Shown here piece by piece: positions 45,590 through 53,029 of a stretch of 64,000 nt of DNA. Under the pieces are notes generated by a model that saw only the letters and a program-made list of their open reading frames with translations, was not told where the DNA came from and did no database searches. Where the stretch lies: assembly GCF_006442315.1 (NCBI RefSeq), contig NZ_VFVY01000006.1, forward strand, positions 186,001-250,000, written 5' to 3'. A program made the translations under genes and the position numbers. Each line of letters begins with the position of its first letter. Position 1 is the stretch's first letter. The DNA is from Mesorhizobium sp. B2-3-4. Lineage in GTDB: Bacteria; Pseudomonadota; Alphaproteobacteria; Rhizobiales; Rhizobiaceae.

Positions 45590-45796
45590 CAAAATTCCCC
45601 TCGTCGGCGCCACGGATCCGATCGATGAGGGCTGTGGCGCGCTTCGCAACTTGTGCGCTAGGTCGATAACTCCTCACCGCCCGCAAAGCTTCGGTTGAGA
45701 CCGCGCCCAAGTCAACCCTCGCCGTCGCAATTTGACACAGGGACAAAGGCCGATTGCGGCCTTTCATTTCTGGCTGCCGCCCCCTATATTCGTTTT

Positions 45797-46081
45797 GTCG
45801 GCTTGACCGACTATGGCGATAAACTGACGATGAAATAAGCCGTTCGGACCCGGGGGCGGTACCCGGCGCCTCCACCAAAAGCCGCTGTCAGGGACAGAGC
45901 GGTTTTTGCTGGGGGCGAAATAGGATCGACGAAGGTGTAAAGATCGTACTTTTGCCCGGCATTGTACCACCGTCATCGGGCTAAACTTATAGTTGCCAAC
46001 GACAACTATGCGGAAGCACGTCTCGCTGCTTAATGCAGTGCGATAGCTTCAAATCAAGCCCTAGGGGTTCGCACTTCTAGG
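45797..46081 (+). ncRNA. ssrA: Transfer-messenger RNA, circularly permuted two-piece form
   Basis: Gene order is permuted: the acceptor piece comes first, ending CGCCTCCACCA at 45877. A spacer hairpin (45878-45910) that is removed follows, then the coding piece from GGGGGCG at 45911. GGGGGCG pairs with CGCCTCC of the acceptor piece. The tag frame runs from GCC 45995 to TAA 46033 and reads ANDNYAEARLAA, ending in the ClpXP-recognised LAA. The 5-prime and 3-prime limits are approximate; TATATT at 45785 is a possible -10 element. tmRNA frees stalled ribosomes and tags the nascent chain. Its adaptor SspB is encoded 6 kb away in this window. Confidence 0.95.
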
Positions 46082-46227
46082 CGGGGTTCGGAGGTACCTG
46101 GCAACAGAAACCTCCACTTCTCCCCTCCCTCGATATCGTCACGCGCAACGCCAGGTCCCCTTGGCCGGATTCGTATGGCCGTTTGGCCCCGAAACCCTCG
46201 CGCGTCCCCTCTCTCCATGGACAAAAG

Positions 46228-46773
46228 ATGCAAAACGATTCCGATCGATTCTTCGTGCTGACCGGTGGCCCAGGTTCAGGCAAGACCACCGTGATCGAGG
46301 CCCTGGAACAGGCCGGCCTTCGAACCGCGCCCGAAGCCGGGCGCAACATCATCCGCGACCAGGTAGCGACCGGCGGCCCCGCTTTGCCCTGGCAGGACCG
46401 CGCGCTCTTTGCCGAATTGATGCTGTCGTGGGAATTACGCTCCTGGCACGCGGCACGCGCCGAACCCGGTCCGGTCTTCTTCGATCGCGGCATCCCGGAC
46501 ACCATCGGCTACCTCAGGCTTTGCGGCCTGCCGGTGCCGGACCACCTCACCAAGGCGGCCATGAAATTCCGCTATGCGCGCCGTGTCTTCGTCGCGCCTC
46601 CCTGGCCGGAGATCTTCGCGCAGGACGAAGAGCGCAGGCAGACGTTCGACGAGGCCGAGCGCACGTATCGGGCAGTAGCCGGTGTCTATGCCGACCTCGG
46701 TTACGAACTCGTGACGCTGCCACTCGCCCCGGTCGAAGAGCGCCTGCGCTTCATCCTCGATGCTGCTTGCTAG
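46228..46773 (+). CDS. AAA-type P-loop ATPase/kinase-like protein
   Basis: A 181-residue P-loop protein of the AAA_28 type. FFVLTGGPGSGKTTVIEALEQAG is the Walker A region (residues about 6-28); VFFDRGIPDTIGYLRL is the Walker B-like acidic motif. ERTYRAVAGVYADLGYELVTLP closes the fold, ending VEERLRFIL. Members are small predicted ATPases/kinases without established substrate. ATG 46228 is the first Met of the conserved part; no clear ribosome site was seen. Its stop codon overlaps that of the convergent hydrolase (CTAG). Confidence 0.78.
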   Translation: MQNDSDRFFVLTGGPGSGKTTVIEALEQAGLRTAPEAGRNIIRDQVATGGPALPWQDRALFAELMLSWELRSWHAARAEPGPVFFDRGIPDTIGYLRLCGLPVPDHLTKAAMKFRYARRVFVAPPWPEIFAQDEERRQTFDEAERTYRAVAGVYADLGYELVTLPLAPVEERLRFILDAAC

Positions 46774-47780
46774 GGCGCCGTTGCCACATGGGTCTGCCCC
46801 GGCCCATCGACAAGGTGCTGGCGGAAGAAGGCAAGCACGTCCGTATCGAACATCTTGTGGAACGCGGAGCGGTCGAAGCCCGGCCTATCCACACAAAGGT
46901 CCGAGGGCATGCCCGTCTTGCGACAGGATGCCAGGAAAGAGAAATGCACGGCGTTCGGCACGACGTGAAAGTCCGCCGTCCGCGGCAGCAGCCCGGCCAG
47001 CAGTTTGACATCGGCGGATGATATGCCGTCGCCACCGAACTGCGAACTCCAGAGCTGCAGCGGCACCTTGACGTCTTTGAGGCTGTCGCTGGTCTGGAAC
47101 ACGATGCTCAGCGGATCGGCAACGACGATTGCCTTCACGCGCGGATCATGGGTCAGCACCTCCGGCGGCAATTGCTTGCGCACCGGCTTGGGCTGGTTGG
47201 CCGGCGGACAGCCCGTGGCGGTCGGGTCCGGGCAACGCGGCGGCAGCTTGTTGAAGTCCGGATTGGCGCCGCCCACGACAAGACCGGTATAGCCACCTTG
47301 CGAAAAGCCATAGAAGCCGACGCGCTGCGGATCGATGCTGGCCGAATCCGGCGATGCGCCAAGCATGAAATCGATGGTTCGCTTGATATCGAGCGGCCGC
47401 TGCCTCAGCACGCCCAGGCCATTGGCCTGGCTCATGTCGGCGTGGTTAGCGTGCGGATGATTGATGGCAACGACGATGAAGCCGGCATCCGCCAGCGTCT
47501 CGGCCATGTCATGGAGATCGAGGTACCAGCCGCCATAGCCGTGGGAGATGACGACGAGCGGCAATTTCGCGCCCACGATCGGGCAATCGGGCACGGCCGG
47601 AACGGTGGTTCCCTTGACCTTCACCTCGCCGGGCGCGGTGGCGCAAGGCGACCACATGGCTGCGTCGACCGACGGCCCCGCGGCATCCGCCGGAACCTGG
47701 ATGAACTTCAAACCAGCCGCGTGGGTCGCCGTGGCCGCCAGGCTTGCCAGGGCGGCGAGCAGTATGGTTCCCAGGCGCAT
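46770..47780 (-). CDS. Secreted alpha/beta hydrolase (PAF-acetylhydrolase/dienelactone-hydrolase-like)
   Basis: A 336-residue protein with a signal peptide of about 22 residues (ending THAAG). The alpha/beta hydrolase core has LPLVVISHGYGGWYLDLHDMAETLADAGFIVVAINHPHAN (oxyanion hole) and the nucleophile elbow GFYGFSQGG with its serine. A late VPNAVHFSFL His is plausible as the third triad residue. A Cys/Pro-rich insertion (CPDPTATGCPPANQPKPV) may be disulfide-linked. Probably a periplasmic esterase or lipase; no substrate is indicated. Confidence 0.82.
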   Translation of the reverse strand: MRLGTILLAALASLAATATHAAGLKFIQVPADAAGPSVDAAMWSPCATAPGEVKVKGTTVPAVPDCPIVGAKLPLVVISHGYGGWYLDLHDMAETLADAGFIVVAINHPHANHADMSQANGLGVLRQRPLDIKRTIDFMLGASPDSASIDPQRVGFYGFSQGGYTGLVVGGANPDFNKLPPRCPDPTATGCPPANQPKPVRKQLPPEVLTHDPRVKAIVVADPLSIVFQTSDSLKDVKVPLQLWSSQFGGDGISSADVKLLAGLLPRTADFHVVPNAVHFSFLASCRKTGMPSDLCVDRPGFDRSAFHKMFDTDVLAFFRQHLVDGPGQTHVATAP

Positions 47781-47911
47781 TTTCCGGTCTCCGTTTCTCT
47801 GAAAATCATCCGTGCGGCCGGGCCGCGGGCCGAAATCCAGACCCACGTTTCCCGATGCCACGCTGTTCGATGAGAGCTGTTGCTGCCGGCCTGTCCAGCC
47901 GTTGCCGCCCT

Positions 47912-48628
47912 TCAGGGAACGGTCTCGACCCTGCCGCTGCCGCTGACTTGCGAATTGATCTTCGGATTGCCGTGGACCTGCACATTGCCACTGCCCGACA
48001 CGCGGATGTCGGCCCGGTCCTGTGGCGCGATATCGGCATTGCCGCTGCCGCTGATCTGGACGCTGGCGGTCCTGGCGGCGAGTTTGGCGAAATCGCCCGA
48101 GCCGGAGCCGGAGATGCGCAAGGACAGATCCTGCACGCTGCCGCTGGCGCGGACATCGCCGCTGCCGCTGATCCTGAGATCGAGTGCGTCCTGGGCAAGA
48201 CCGGAGAGTTCGAGCCTGCCGCTGCCGCTCAATCTCCAGCCCGGAACGGCCGGTCCGGTGAGCTGGACGCTGACCGCAGAGCGGTCACAATCTAAATTGT
48301 CGTCGAATTCCAGCACATTGCCGGACAGGCGGACATGCGAAACCGCCTCGGGATCGCCACTGACGATAGCCTGGGACGGCGTGCCCGGACGATAGGTCAC
48401 CGTTGCCGGAAGCGCGATCTGGAACTCTGTGCTGACCGGCTCCCAGGCCAGTGTCACCGATCCGGGCTTGTTGCCGTCACCGGAACCGCGGCAACTCGAG
48501 GCAAAGGTCCACCATCTGCCGCCTCTCAGGTCGCGCCAGTTGTCCCCGGCCAGCGAGCTTGCCAGCGACAGGCAAATCACGGCGATGCCCAATGACAGGG
48601 CGGCGGTCCAGGCGAGTGTCTTGTTCAT
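47912..48628 (-). CDS. Secreted DUF2807 (GIN-domain) beta-repeat protein
   Basis: A 238-residue protein with an N-terminal signal/anchor helix (residues 5-28), followed by a head GIN domain: repeated SGSG turns (LSGSGRLELSGLAQDALDLRISGSGDVRASGSV ...) about every 20 residues, forming a beta-helix. The tail ends QVSGSGRVETVP. It is the last gene of the padR-DUF1700-DUF2807 operon. Such proteins are envelope-located; function is unknown, perhaps adhesive or membrane-stress related. Confidence 0.85.
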   Translation of the reverse strand: MNKTLAWTAALSLGIAVICLSLASSLAGDNWRDLRGGRWWTFASSCRGSGDGNKPGSVTLAWEPVSTEFQIALPATVTYRPGTPSQAIVSGDPEAVSHVRLSGNVLEFDDNLDCDRSAVSVQLTGPAVPGWRLSGSGRLELSGLAQDALDLRISGSGDVRASGSVQDLSLRISGSGSGDFAKLAARTASVQISGSGNADIAPQDRADIRVSGSGNVQVHGNPKINSQVSGSGRVETVP

Positions 48629-48670
48629 GATACACCTGTTTGTTTGTGCGGCGGCGGGCCGCGGGGACGA

Positions 48671-49237
48671 TCAATTCCGTGGTGGTTTGACCAGGCGGTA
48701 GTGCAGGCGCGCATAGTCCCCCAGGACCTTGACCCCGACATTGAGCGCAAGCAGCAACAGCGAACCAAGTCCGATGCTGGCGGCGGCAAGCCCGACAGCC
48801 AACAGCAGCCGGGCAAAGGCCATGGTCCACGACGTGAAATGCCAGAAAGGCACGACGCTCAGCAGCAATCCGACGCTGACGACGCCCAGCGCCATCGCCG
48901 CAATGCCGATGGCCAGCATGACAGCGCAAAAGACAATGAGGATCGGCAGCAACAGGACGATGTCGAAGGCGGCCAGGCCGGTCAGCGCAAGCAGGGCGGC
49001 AACGACACCGCCAGGGCCACGGTCATGCTCCCAACGGCGCAGCCCCGCTTCCGCGCGCAGTTCCCGCCCCAGGCGCGCCGGATCGCCAAGTGCCTTGGCG
49101 ACCTCCTCCTCGCTGCGTCCGGAGGCCTGGGCCTCGTCGAAATGGGCAGCGTAGTCGGCCGCGATCTCCGCAACTTCGCCCGGAGGCATTCCGGCCAGGC
49201 TGCTGCGCAGGGAAACCAAGAAAGCGTCGCGGTTCAT
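48671..49237 (-). CDS. DUF1700 membrane protein
   Basis: A 188-residue protein. The cytosolic N-terminus (MNRDAFLVSLRSSLAGMPPGEVAEIAADYAAHFDEAQASGRSEEEVAKALGDP, residues 1-53) is the DUF1700 signature; four hydrophobic helices follow to the C-terminus. GGGAGAAG precedes ATG 49237, which overlaps the padR stop (ATGA). DUF1700 proteins are typically encoded beside PadR regulators and act with DUF2807/DUF4097 proteins in envelope-stress-like units. Confidence 0.87.
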   Translation of the reverse strand: MNRDAFLVSLRSSLAGMPPGEVAEIAADYAAHFDEAQASGRSEEEVAKALGDPARLGRELRAEAGLRRWEHDRGPGGVVAALLALTGLAAFDIVLLLPILIVFCAVMLAIGIAAMALGVVSVGLLLSVVPFWHFTSWTMAFARLLLAVGLAAASIGLGSLLLLALNVGVKVLGDYARLHYRLVKPPRN

Positions 49238-49560
49238 TCCACTTCTCCCAGGAGCAGGTCGACGGCATCGACAAAGCTGCGCCATTCCCGGCTGCGTGCT
49301 TCGTAGGCAATTCTGCCGGCCGGAGTGAGCCGGTAATATTTGCGCGGCGGGCCGCTGGTCGATTCCACCAGCCATGTCGCGACAAGCCCGTCGCTCTGCA
49401 TGCGCCGCATCAGCGGGTAGATCGTCCCTTCCCCCATGCCGACCCGCTCGGCGAGCGTGCTGGCGATCTCATAGGCATAGCTTTCCCTGCCGGCGAGCAA
49501 GGCAAGCACGCATAGTTCGAGCGCCCCCTTTTTCAGCTGGACGTCATTTGGATCGGTCAT
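49234..49560 (-). CDS. PadR-family transcriptional regulator
   Basis: A 108-residue PadR protein: LKKGALELCVLALLAGRESYAYEIASTLAERVGMGEGTIYPLMRRMQSDGLVATW (winged helix with the conserved Tyr/Pro turn), then PPRKYYRLTPAGR and a short dimerisation helix. It leads an operon with DUF1700 and DUF2807 genes and overlaps the next gene by four bases. PadR dimers usually repress their own operon; a partial GGTATC...GATACC dyad upstream (49598-49637) is a weak operator candidate. Confidence 0.92.
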   Translation of the reverse strand: MTDPNDVQLKKGALELCVLALLAGRESYAYEIASTLAERVGMGEGTIYPLMRRMQSDGLVATWLVESTSGPPRKYYRLTPAGRIAYEARSREWRSFVDAVDLLLGEVE

Positions 49561-49767
49561 GGTCCGTTCCCGGCGATTTCAGTACACGATATAGAAAGGT
49601 ATCTTCTTATGCAAGGTACTGACTTAAACTTGATACCAATGTGATGGCGACGGCAAGCCCAGTCCGAAAGATCAGGCTCTGCCGTGACTGATTTTCCACG
49701 GGCCCGGCCGGCATGGAAACACGCTTCGGCCGAGACGGCCGCGTCTGGCGCAGGGCCGACAAGGCAC

Positions 49768-49795
49768 AAAAAAGGCCGGGATCCACCCGGCCTTT
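49768..49795 (-). terminator. Terminator of the Bcr/CflA gene
   Basis: On the minus strand AAAGGCCGGG-TGGAT-CCCGGCCTTTTTT is a perfect ten-base hairpin followed by a T run, 20 bases after the stop codon of the efflux gene. Confidence 0.9.
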
Positions 49796-49815
49796 CCCTG
49801 CTGATTGAGGAGTGC

Positions 49816-51021
49816 TTATTCCGCTGGAGATTCGACCGCTCCGCGCGAACGGCCAAGCGTGACCTTCGCCATTGCGAACGATATCACCGCGCACAGCGTG
49901 ATACCGGCCACCATCGGCAGCGGCGTGCCGTCGAAGAACGCCCCGGCCACACCCATGGCGAGCGCGCCGATGGCAAAGTGCAGTGTGCCCATCAGCGCCG
50001 ACGCCGTGCCGGCGATCTCGCCGTGCTCTTCCATGGCCAGGACCGAAGTGGTCGGGATGACCAGGCCGAGGAAGCCGTAGCCGACGAACAGCAGGGCCGC
50101 CATCACGTCGAGCCTGTCGACACCCGACGCCATGATCGCGAACAGCACCACCATCGTCGAGGCGTAGCCCGTCACCGCCACCCACACCACGCGCTTCAGC
50201 CCGAACCGTTCGGAAAGCAGGCCGGTCAACTGCGACATGCCGATGAAGGCGACCGCGTTGATCGAGAAGAAAACGCTGTAGACCGAAGGCGACAGCCCGT
50301 AATGATCGATCAGGATGAAGGACGAACTCGACAGGTAGACGAAGAAGCTGGCAATGCCGAAGCCCGCGATCGCCACCAGGCCGAGGAAGTTGCGGTCCCC
50401 CATCAGGAAACGGTAGCCGGCAAGCGCGGTTCCAAAGGACGAACCGACGCGTTCTTCGGCCGGCCGCGTCTCCTTGAGCGAGGTCGCGAGCAGCACCGTG
50501 GCAAGCGCTGCCGCACCTGTCACCGTCCAGAACACGGCTCGCCAGCCGAAATTCTCGATGATCTGGCTACCGGTCAGCGGCGCCAGGATCGGCGACACCG
50601 AAAACACCAGCATCAGGAGCGACATCAGCTTGGCCGCCTCGTTGCCGGTATGCAGGTCGCGCACGATGGCACGCGGCACGGCCATGCCGGCGCTGGCGCC
50701 AAGCCCCTGCAGGAAGCGAAAGGCGATCAGCCATTCTATGGTCGGGCTCATCGCCGAACCGATGCCGCCGACCATGAACAGCACCAGGCCGCCATAGAGC
50801 GGCAGCTTGCGGCCGACCATATCCGAGATCGGCCCGACGACGATCTGGCCGAAGCCCATCGACAGGAAGAAGATCAACAGGCTCATCTGCACGGCCGCGG
50901 TGCCGGCATGGAGATCGGTGCCGATCGACGGCAGCGCGGGCAGATACATGTCGATGGCGAACGGGCCGATGGCCGACAACAAGCCGAGCACGACCGCGAT
51001 GCGGAGGAATTTGGGACTCAT
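49816..51021 (-). CDS. Bcr/CflA-family multidrug MFS efflux pump
   Basis: A 401-residue MFS drug:proton antiporter (DHA1 group) with twelve predicted helices. The N-terminal GPFAIDMYLPALPSIGTDL motif and the loop motif GPISDMVGRKLPLYGGLVLF are typical of Bcr/CflA. A perfect operator and a divergent TetR gene lie upstream, and a strong terminator lies downstream. It is probably induced when the TetR protein binds a drug; the substrate range is unknown. Confidence 0.9.
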   Translation of the reverse strand: MSPKFLRIAVVLGLLSAIGPFAIDMYLPALPSIGTDLHAGTAAVQMSLLIFFLSMGFGQIVVGPISDMVGRKLPLYGGLVLFMVGGIGSAMSPTIEWLIAFRFLQGLGASAGMAVPRAIVRDLHTGNEAAKLMSLLMLVFSVSPILAPLTGSQIIENFGWRAVFWTVTGAAALATVLLATSLKETRPAEERVGSSFGTALAGYRFLMGDRNFLGLVAIAGFGIASFFVYLSSSSFILIDHYGLSPSVYSVFFSINAVAFIGMSQLTGLLSERFGLKRVVWVAVTGYASTMVVLFAIMASGVDRLDVMAALLFVGYGFLGLVIPTTSVLAMEEHGEIAGTASALMGTLHFAIGALAMGVAGAFFDGTPLPMVAGITLCAVISFAMAKVTLGRSRGAVESPAE

Positions 51022-51158
51022 GATATTGGCTTCTTTCGAATCTGGTTGCCGCCGCCAGGCGACGTCTGACCCCAGGACGTTCCATCCCGTGAGGTTCCGA
51101 CTCCTGGAGCGAATTTCTTCGTCTCTTGGAGCGAAATCCCCTTATATCCTGTCCACAA

Positions 51159-51180
51159 ATTTAGACAGTCTTGTCTAAAT
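51159..51180. promoter_or_regulatory. Perfect 9+4+9 inverted repeat (TetR operator) between bcr and tetR
   Basis: ATTTAGACA-GTCT-TGTCTAAAT is a perfect palindrome 26 bases before the TetR start and 137 bases before the efflux start. TetR-family regulators bind exactly this kind of site in divergent intergenic regions, repressing both genes. Confidence 0.8.
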
Positions 51181-51206
51181 CGTCAATCACCTCTATATAG
51201 ATTTTC

Positions 51207-51896
51207 ATGAAATCGGGCGTTTCTCCTGACACTTTCCCGCCACGCGGCCATGAGGCCAAGCGCCTGTCGATCGTCGACGCCGCCGCCGCCGTGTTTTGCC
51301 GCGAGGGTTTTGCCGGCGCCAATATCGATCTGATCGCGGCCGAGGCCGGAGTGTCGCGCCAGACGGTCTATAATCACCATCGCGACAAGGAAAGGCTGTT
51401 TATTGCCGTCGTTCGCGACCTGACCGAGCGCTGCAATGCCGGCATTTTCGCCACCATTGCCACCTTCCCCGACCAGCCCGGGGATATCGGGGCCGACCTG
51501 ATCGGTTTCGCCGTGCGCCTGAACCAGAACTGCATCTGCAACCGCGACGGAAAATTCCTGCGCAAGCTGATCCAGACCGAGGGCGAGCGCTATCCCGAGC
51601 TGTTTGCCGAGTGGCGCGAACAGGGACCTGGCAGGACATGGCCGGCGATCGCCGCCCGCTTCGCCCGCCTCGCCTATGGCGGCCACCTCGTCATCGACGA
51701 TCCCGACGTGGCGGCGCGCCAGTTTCTCGGCCTCGTCAATGCCGAACTGCAGACCACCTTCATGCTTGGCGGCACCCCAAGCGAGGATGAAGTCGTGCAA
51801 TCGGCAACGAACGGCGTGCGCACCTTCCTGCGCGCGTTCGGCAAGCGCCCCTCCCCGACGGCTATGAAAAAACACACTGCGCTGGCTAACGCGTAA
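51207..51896 (+). CDS. TetR/AcrR-family regulator of the efflux gene
   Basis: A 229-residue TetR repressor. The N-terminal helix-turn-helix reads IVDAAAAVFCREGFAGANIDLIAAEAGVSRQTVYNHHRDKERLF (residues about 20-65); the helical C-terminal ligand domain resembles the AefR/TetR_C_14 type. It is divergent from a Bcr/CflA pump with a perfect palindrome between them, so local repression with drug-induced release is the natural reading. Confidence 0.92.
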   Translation: MKSGVSPDTFPPRGHEAKRLSIVDAAAAVFCREGFAGANIDLIAAEAGVSRQTVYNHHRDKERLFIAVVRDLTERCNAGIFATIATFPDQPGDIGADLIGFAVRLNQNCICNRDGKFLRKLIQTEGERYPELFAEWREQGPGRTWPAIAARFARLAYGGHLVIDDPDVAARQFLGLVNAELQTTFMLGGTPSEDEVVQSATNGVRTFLRAFGKRPSPTAMKKHTALANA

Positions 51897-52042
51897 CATT
51901 TGCGGTTGCCGGGAAGCCGGCTTGCCGATCAAATCGTTGGCAATAGTCCTCGCTTCGGCGCGGCGGCGGTCTATATCAGGTTTACGCCGCCCTCAAGCTT
52001 GATTACAGCTATGCGGACGATTCAACGGAACCCGACCACCTC

Positions 52043-52579
52043 ATGGCCGACGACCACATCCGCTACGACATTCTGGCCCAGGAGGCGTTGCGCGGCGTCA
52101 TGCGCAAGGTCCTGGCCGAGGTCGCGCGCACCGGCCTTCCCGGCAACCATCATTTCTTCATCACCTTCCTGACCGGCGCGCCGGGCGTACGCGTCTCGTC
52201 GCGGCTGCGCGAACGCTATCCCGAGCAGATGACCATCGTCATCCAGTTCCAGTATTGGGATCTGAAGGTCACCGACACCGGCTTCGAGGTCGGGTTGTCC
52301 TTCTCCGACGTGCCGGAGAAACTCGAAATCCCGTTCTCGGCCGTGCGCGGCTTCTATGATCCCTCGGTCAATTTCGAGCTCGAATTCGACGTCAAGACCG
52401 ATGCGCAGCCCGAAGAGGAACAGGCCGCGCCGGCGCCCGAGCCGCTGACCATCGTCTCCGAGAAGAAGCCGAAGGCGGAGAAGAAGGCTACCGCCGAACC
52501 GGACAAGAAGCCTGCCGCCGCCGATGCCGGCACCAAGGGCGCCGAAGTGGTTTCGCTCGACGCCTTCCGCAAGAAATAG
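52043..52579 (+). CDS. sspB: SspB-type adaptor for ClpXP
   Basis: A 178-residue alphaproteobacterial SspB. The folded domain (residues about 1-120) begins MADDHIRYDILAQEALRGVMRKVLAEVARTGLPGNHHFFITF and contains the GVRVSSRLRERYPEQMTIVIQFQYWDLKV core that binds the ssrA tag. A flexible charged linker follows, and the C-terminal tail VVSLDAFRKK fits the ClpX-binding (XB) motif. It delivers ssrA-tagged proteins to ClpXP. The matching tmRNA gene lies in this window. Confidence 0.93.
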   Translation: MADDHIRYDILAQEALRGVMRKVLAEVARTGLPGNHHFFITFLTGAPGVRVSSRLRERYPEQMTIVIQFQYWDLKVTDTGFEVGLSFSDVPEKLEIPFSAVRGFYDPSVNFELEFDVKTDAQPEEEQAAPAPEPLTIVSEKKPKAEKKATAEPDKKPAAADAGTKGAEVVSLDAFRKK

Positions 52580-52586
52580 GCTTGAA

Positions 52587-52802
52587 ATGGCCGACATCGT
52601 CAACCTTCGTGAGGTCCGCAAACAGAAGGCGCGGGCAGACAGGGAACAGGCGGCCAGCCAGAATCGCGCCTTGCACGGCCGCACCAAGGCCGAGAAGCAG
52701 CGCGACCGCCTGATCGCCGACAGGAGCGAAAAATTCGTCGCGGGCCATCATCGCGAAAAGCCCGGCGAAGCGGACGATCCCAGCCAAAACGACGCTCATT
52801 GA
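52587..52802 (+). CDS. DUF4169 small basic protein
   Basis: A 71-residue lysine/arginine-rich helical protein: MADIVNLREVRKQKARADREQAASQNRALHGRTKAEKQRDRL, ending in a short acidic tail. It matches the DUF4169 pattern common behind sspB in Rhizobiales. It starts eight bases after sspB and overlaps the next gene. Function unknown; the composition suggests nucleic-acid or ribosome contact. Confidence 0.85.
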   Translation: MADIVNLREVRKQKARADREQAASQNRALHGRTKAEKQRDRLIADRSEKFVAGHHREKPGEADDPSQNDAH

Positions 52803-53029
52803 GCGCCGTCGAAAAACGCTCGATCACCATTCGCGGCCATCGCACCAGCTATTCCCTCGAACAGCCGTTCCATGATGATCTTGTCGCGATTGCCGAGGCG
52901 AGAAAGCTGACGCTCGCCGCCCTTGTCGCGGAAGTCGACGCGACGCGGCCCCGTGACACCAACCTCTCCTCCGCGCTCAGGCTCCATGTCCTGGAGTGGG
53001 CCAAGCGCGGCGCGGCCGGCGAGGCCTAG
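52799..53029 (+). CDS. Ribbon-helix-helix domain protein
   Basis: A 76-residue protein of the RHH_4 type: an N-terminal strand (EKRSITIRGHRTSYSLEQPF) and two helices (HDDLVAIAEARKLTLAALVAEVDATRP, LSSALRLHVLEWAKR). It starts at TTG 52799, overlapping the DUF4169 stop. Similar proteins are predicted DNA-binding regulators; the trio sspB-DUF4169-RHH is conserved in rhizobia. Its stop overlaps that of the convergent ClC gene. Confidence 0.82.
   Translation: MSAVEKRSITIRGHRTSYSLEQPFHDDLVAIAEARKLTLAALVAEVDATRPRDTNLSSALRLHVLEWAKRGAAGEA

Noticed and set aside
45764..45976. 70-codon minus-strand frame over the tmRNA gene
   Set aside because: The tmRNA tag, acceptor pairing and CCA end explain the sequence; the frame has no homology.
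49684..51069. 461-codon plus-strand frame opposite the Bcr/CflA gene
   Set aside because: Antisense shadow with His/Arg/Asp-rich composition that runs through the terminator of the efflux gene.
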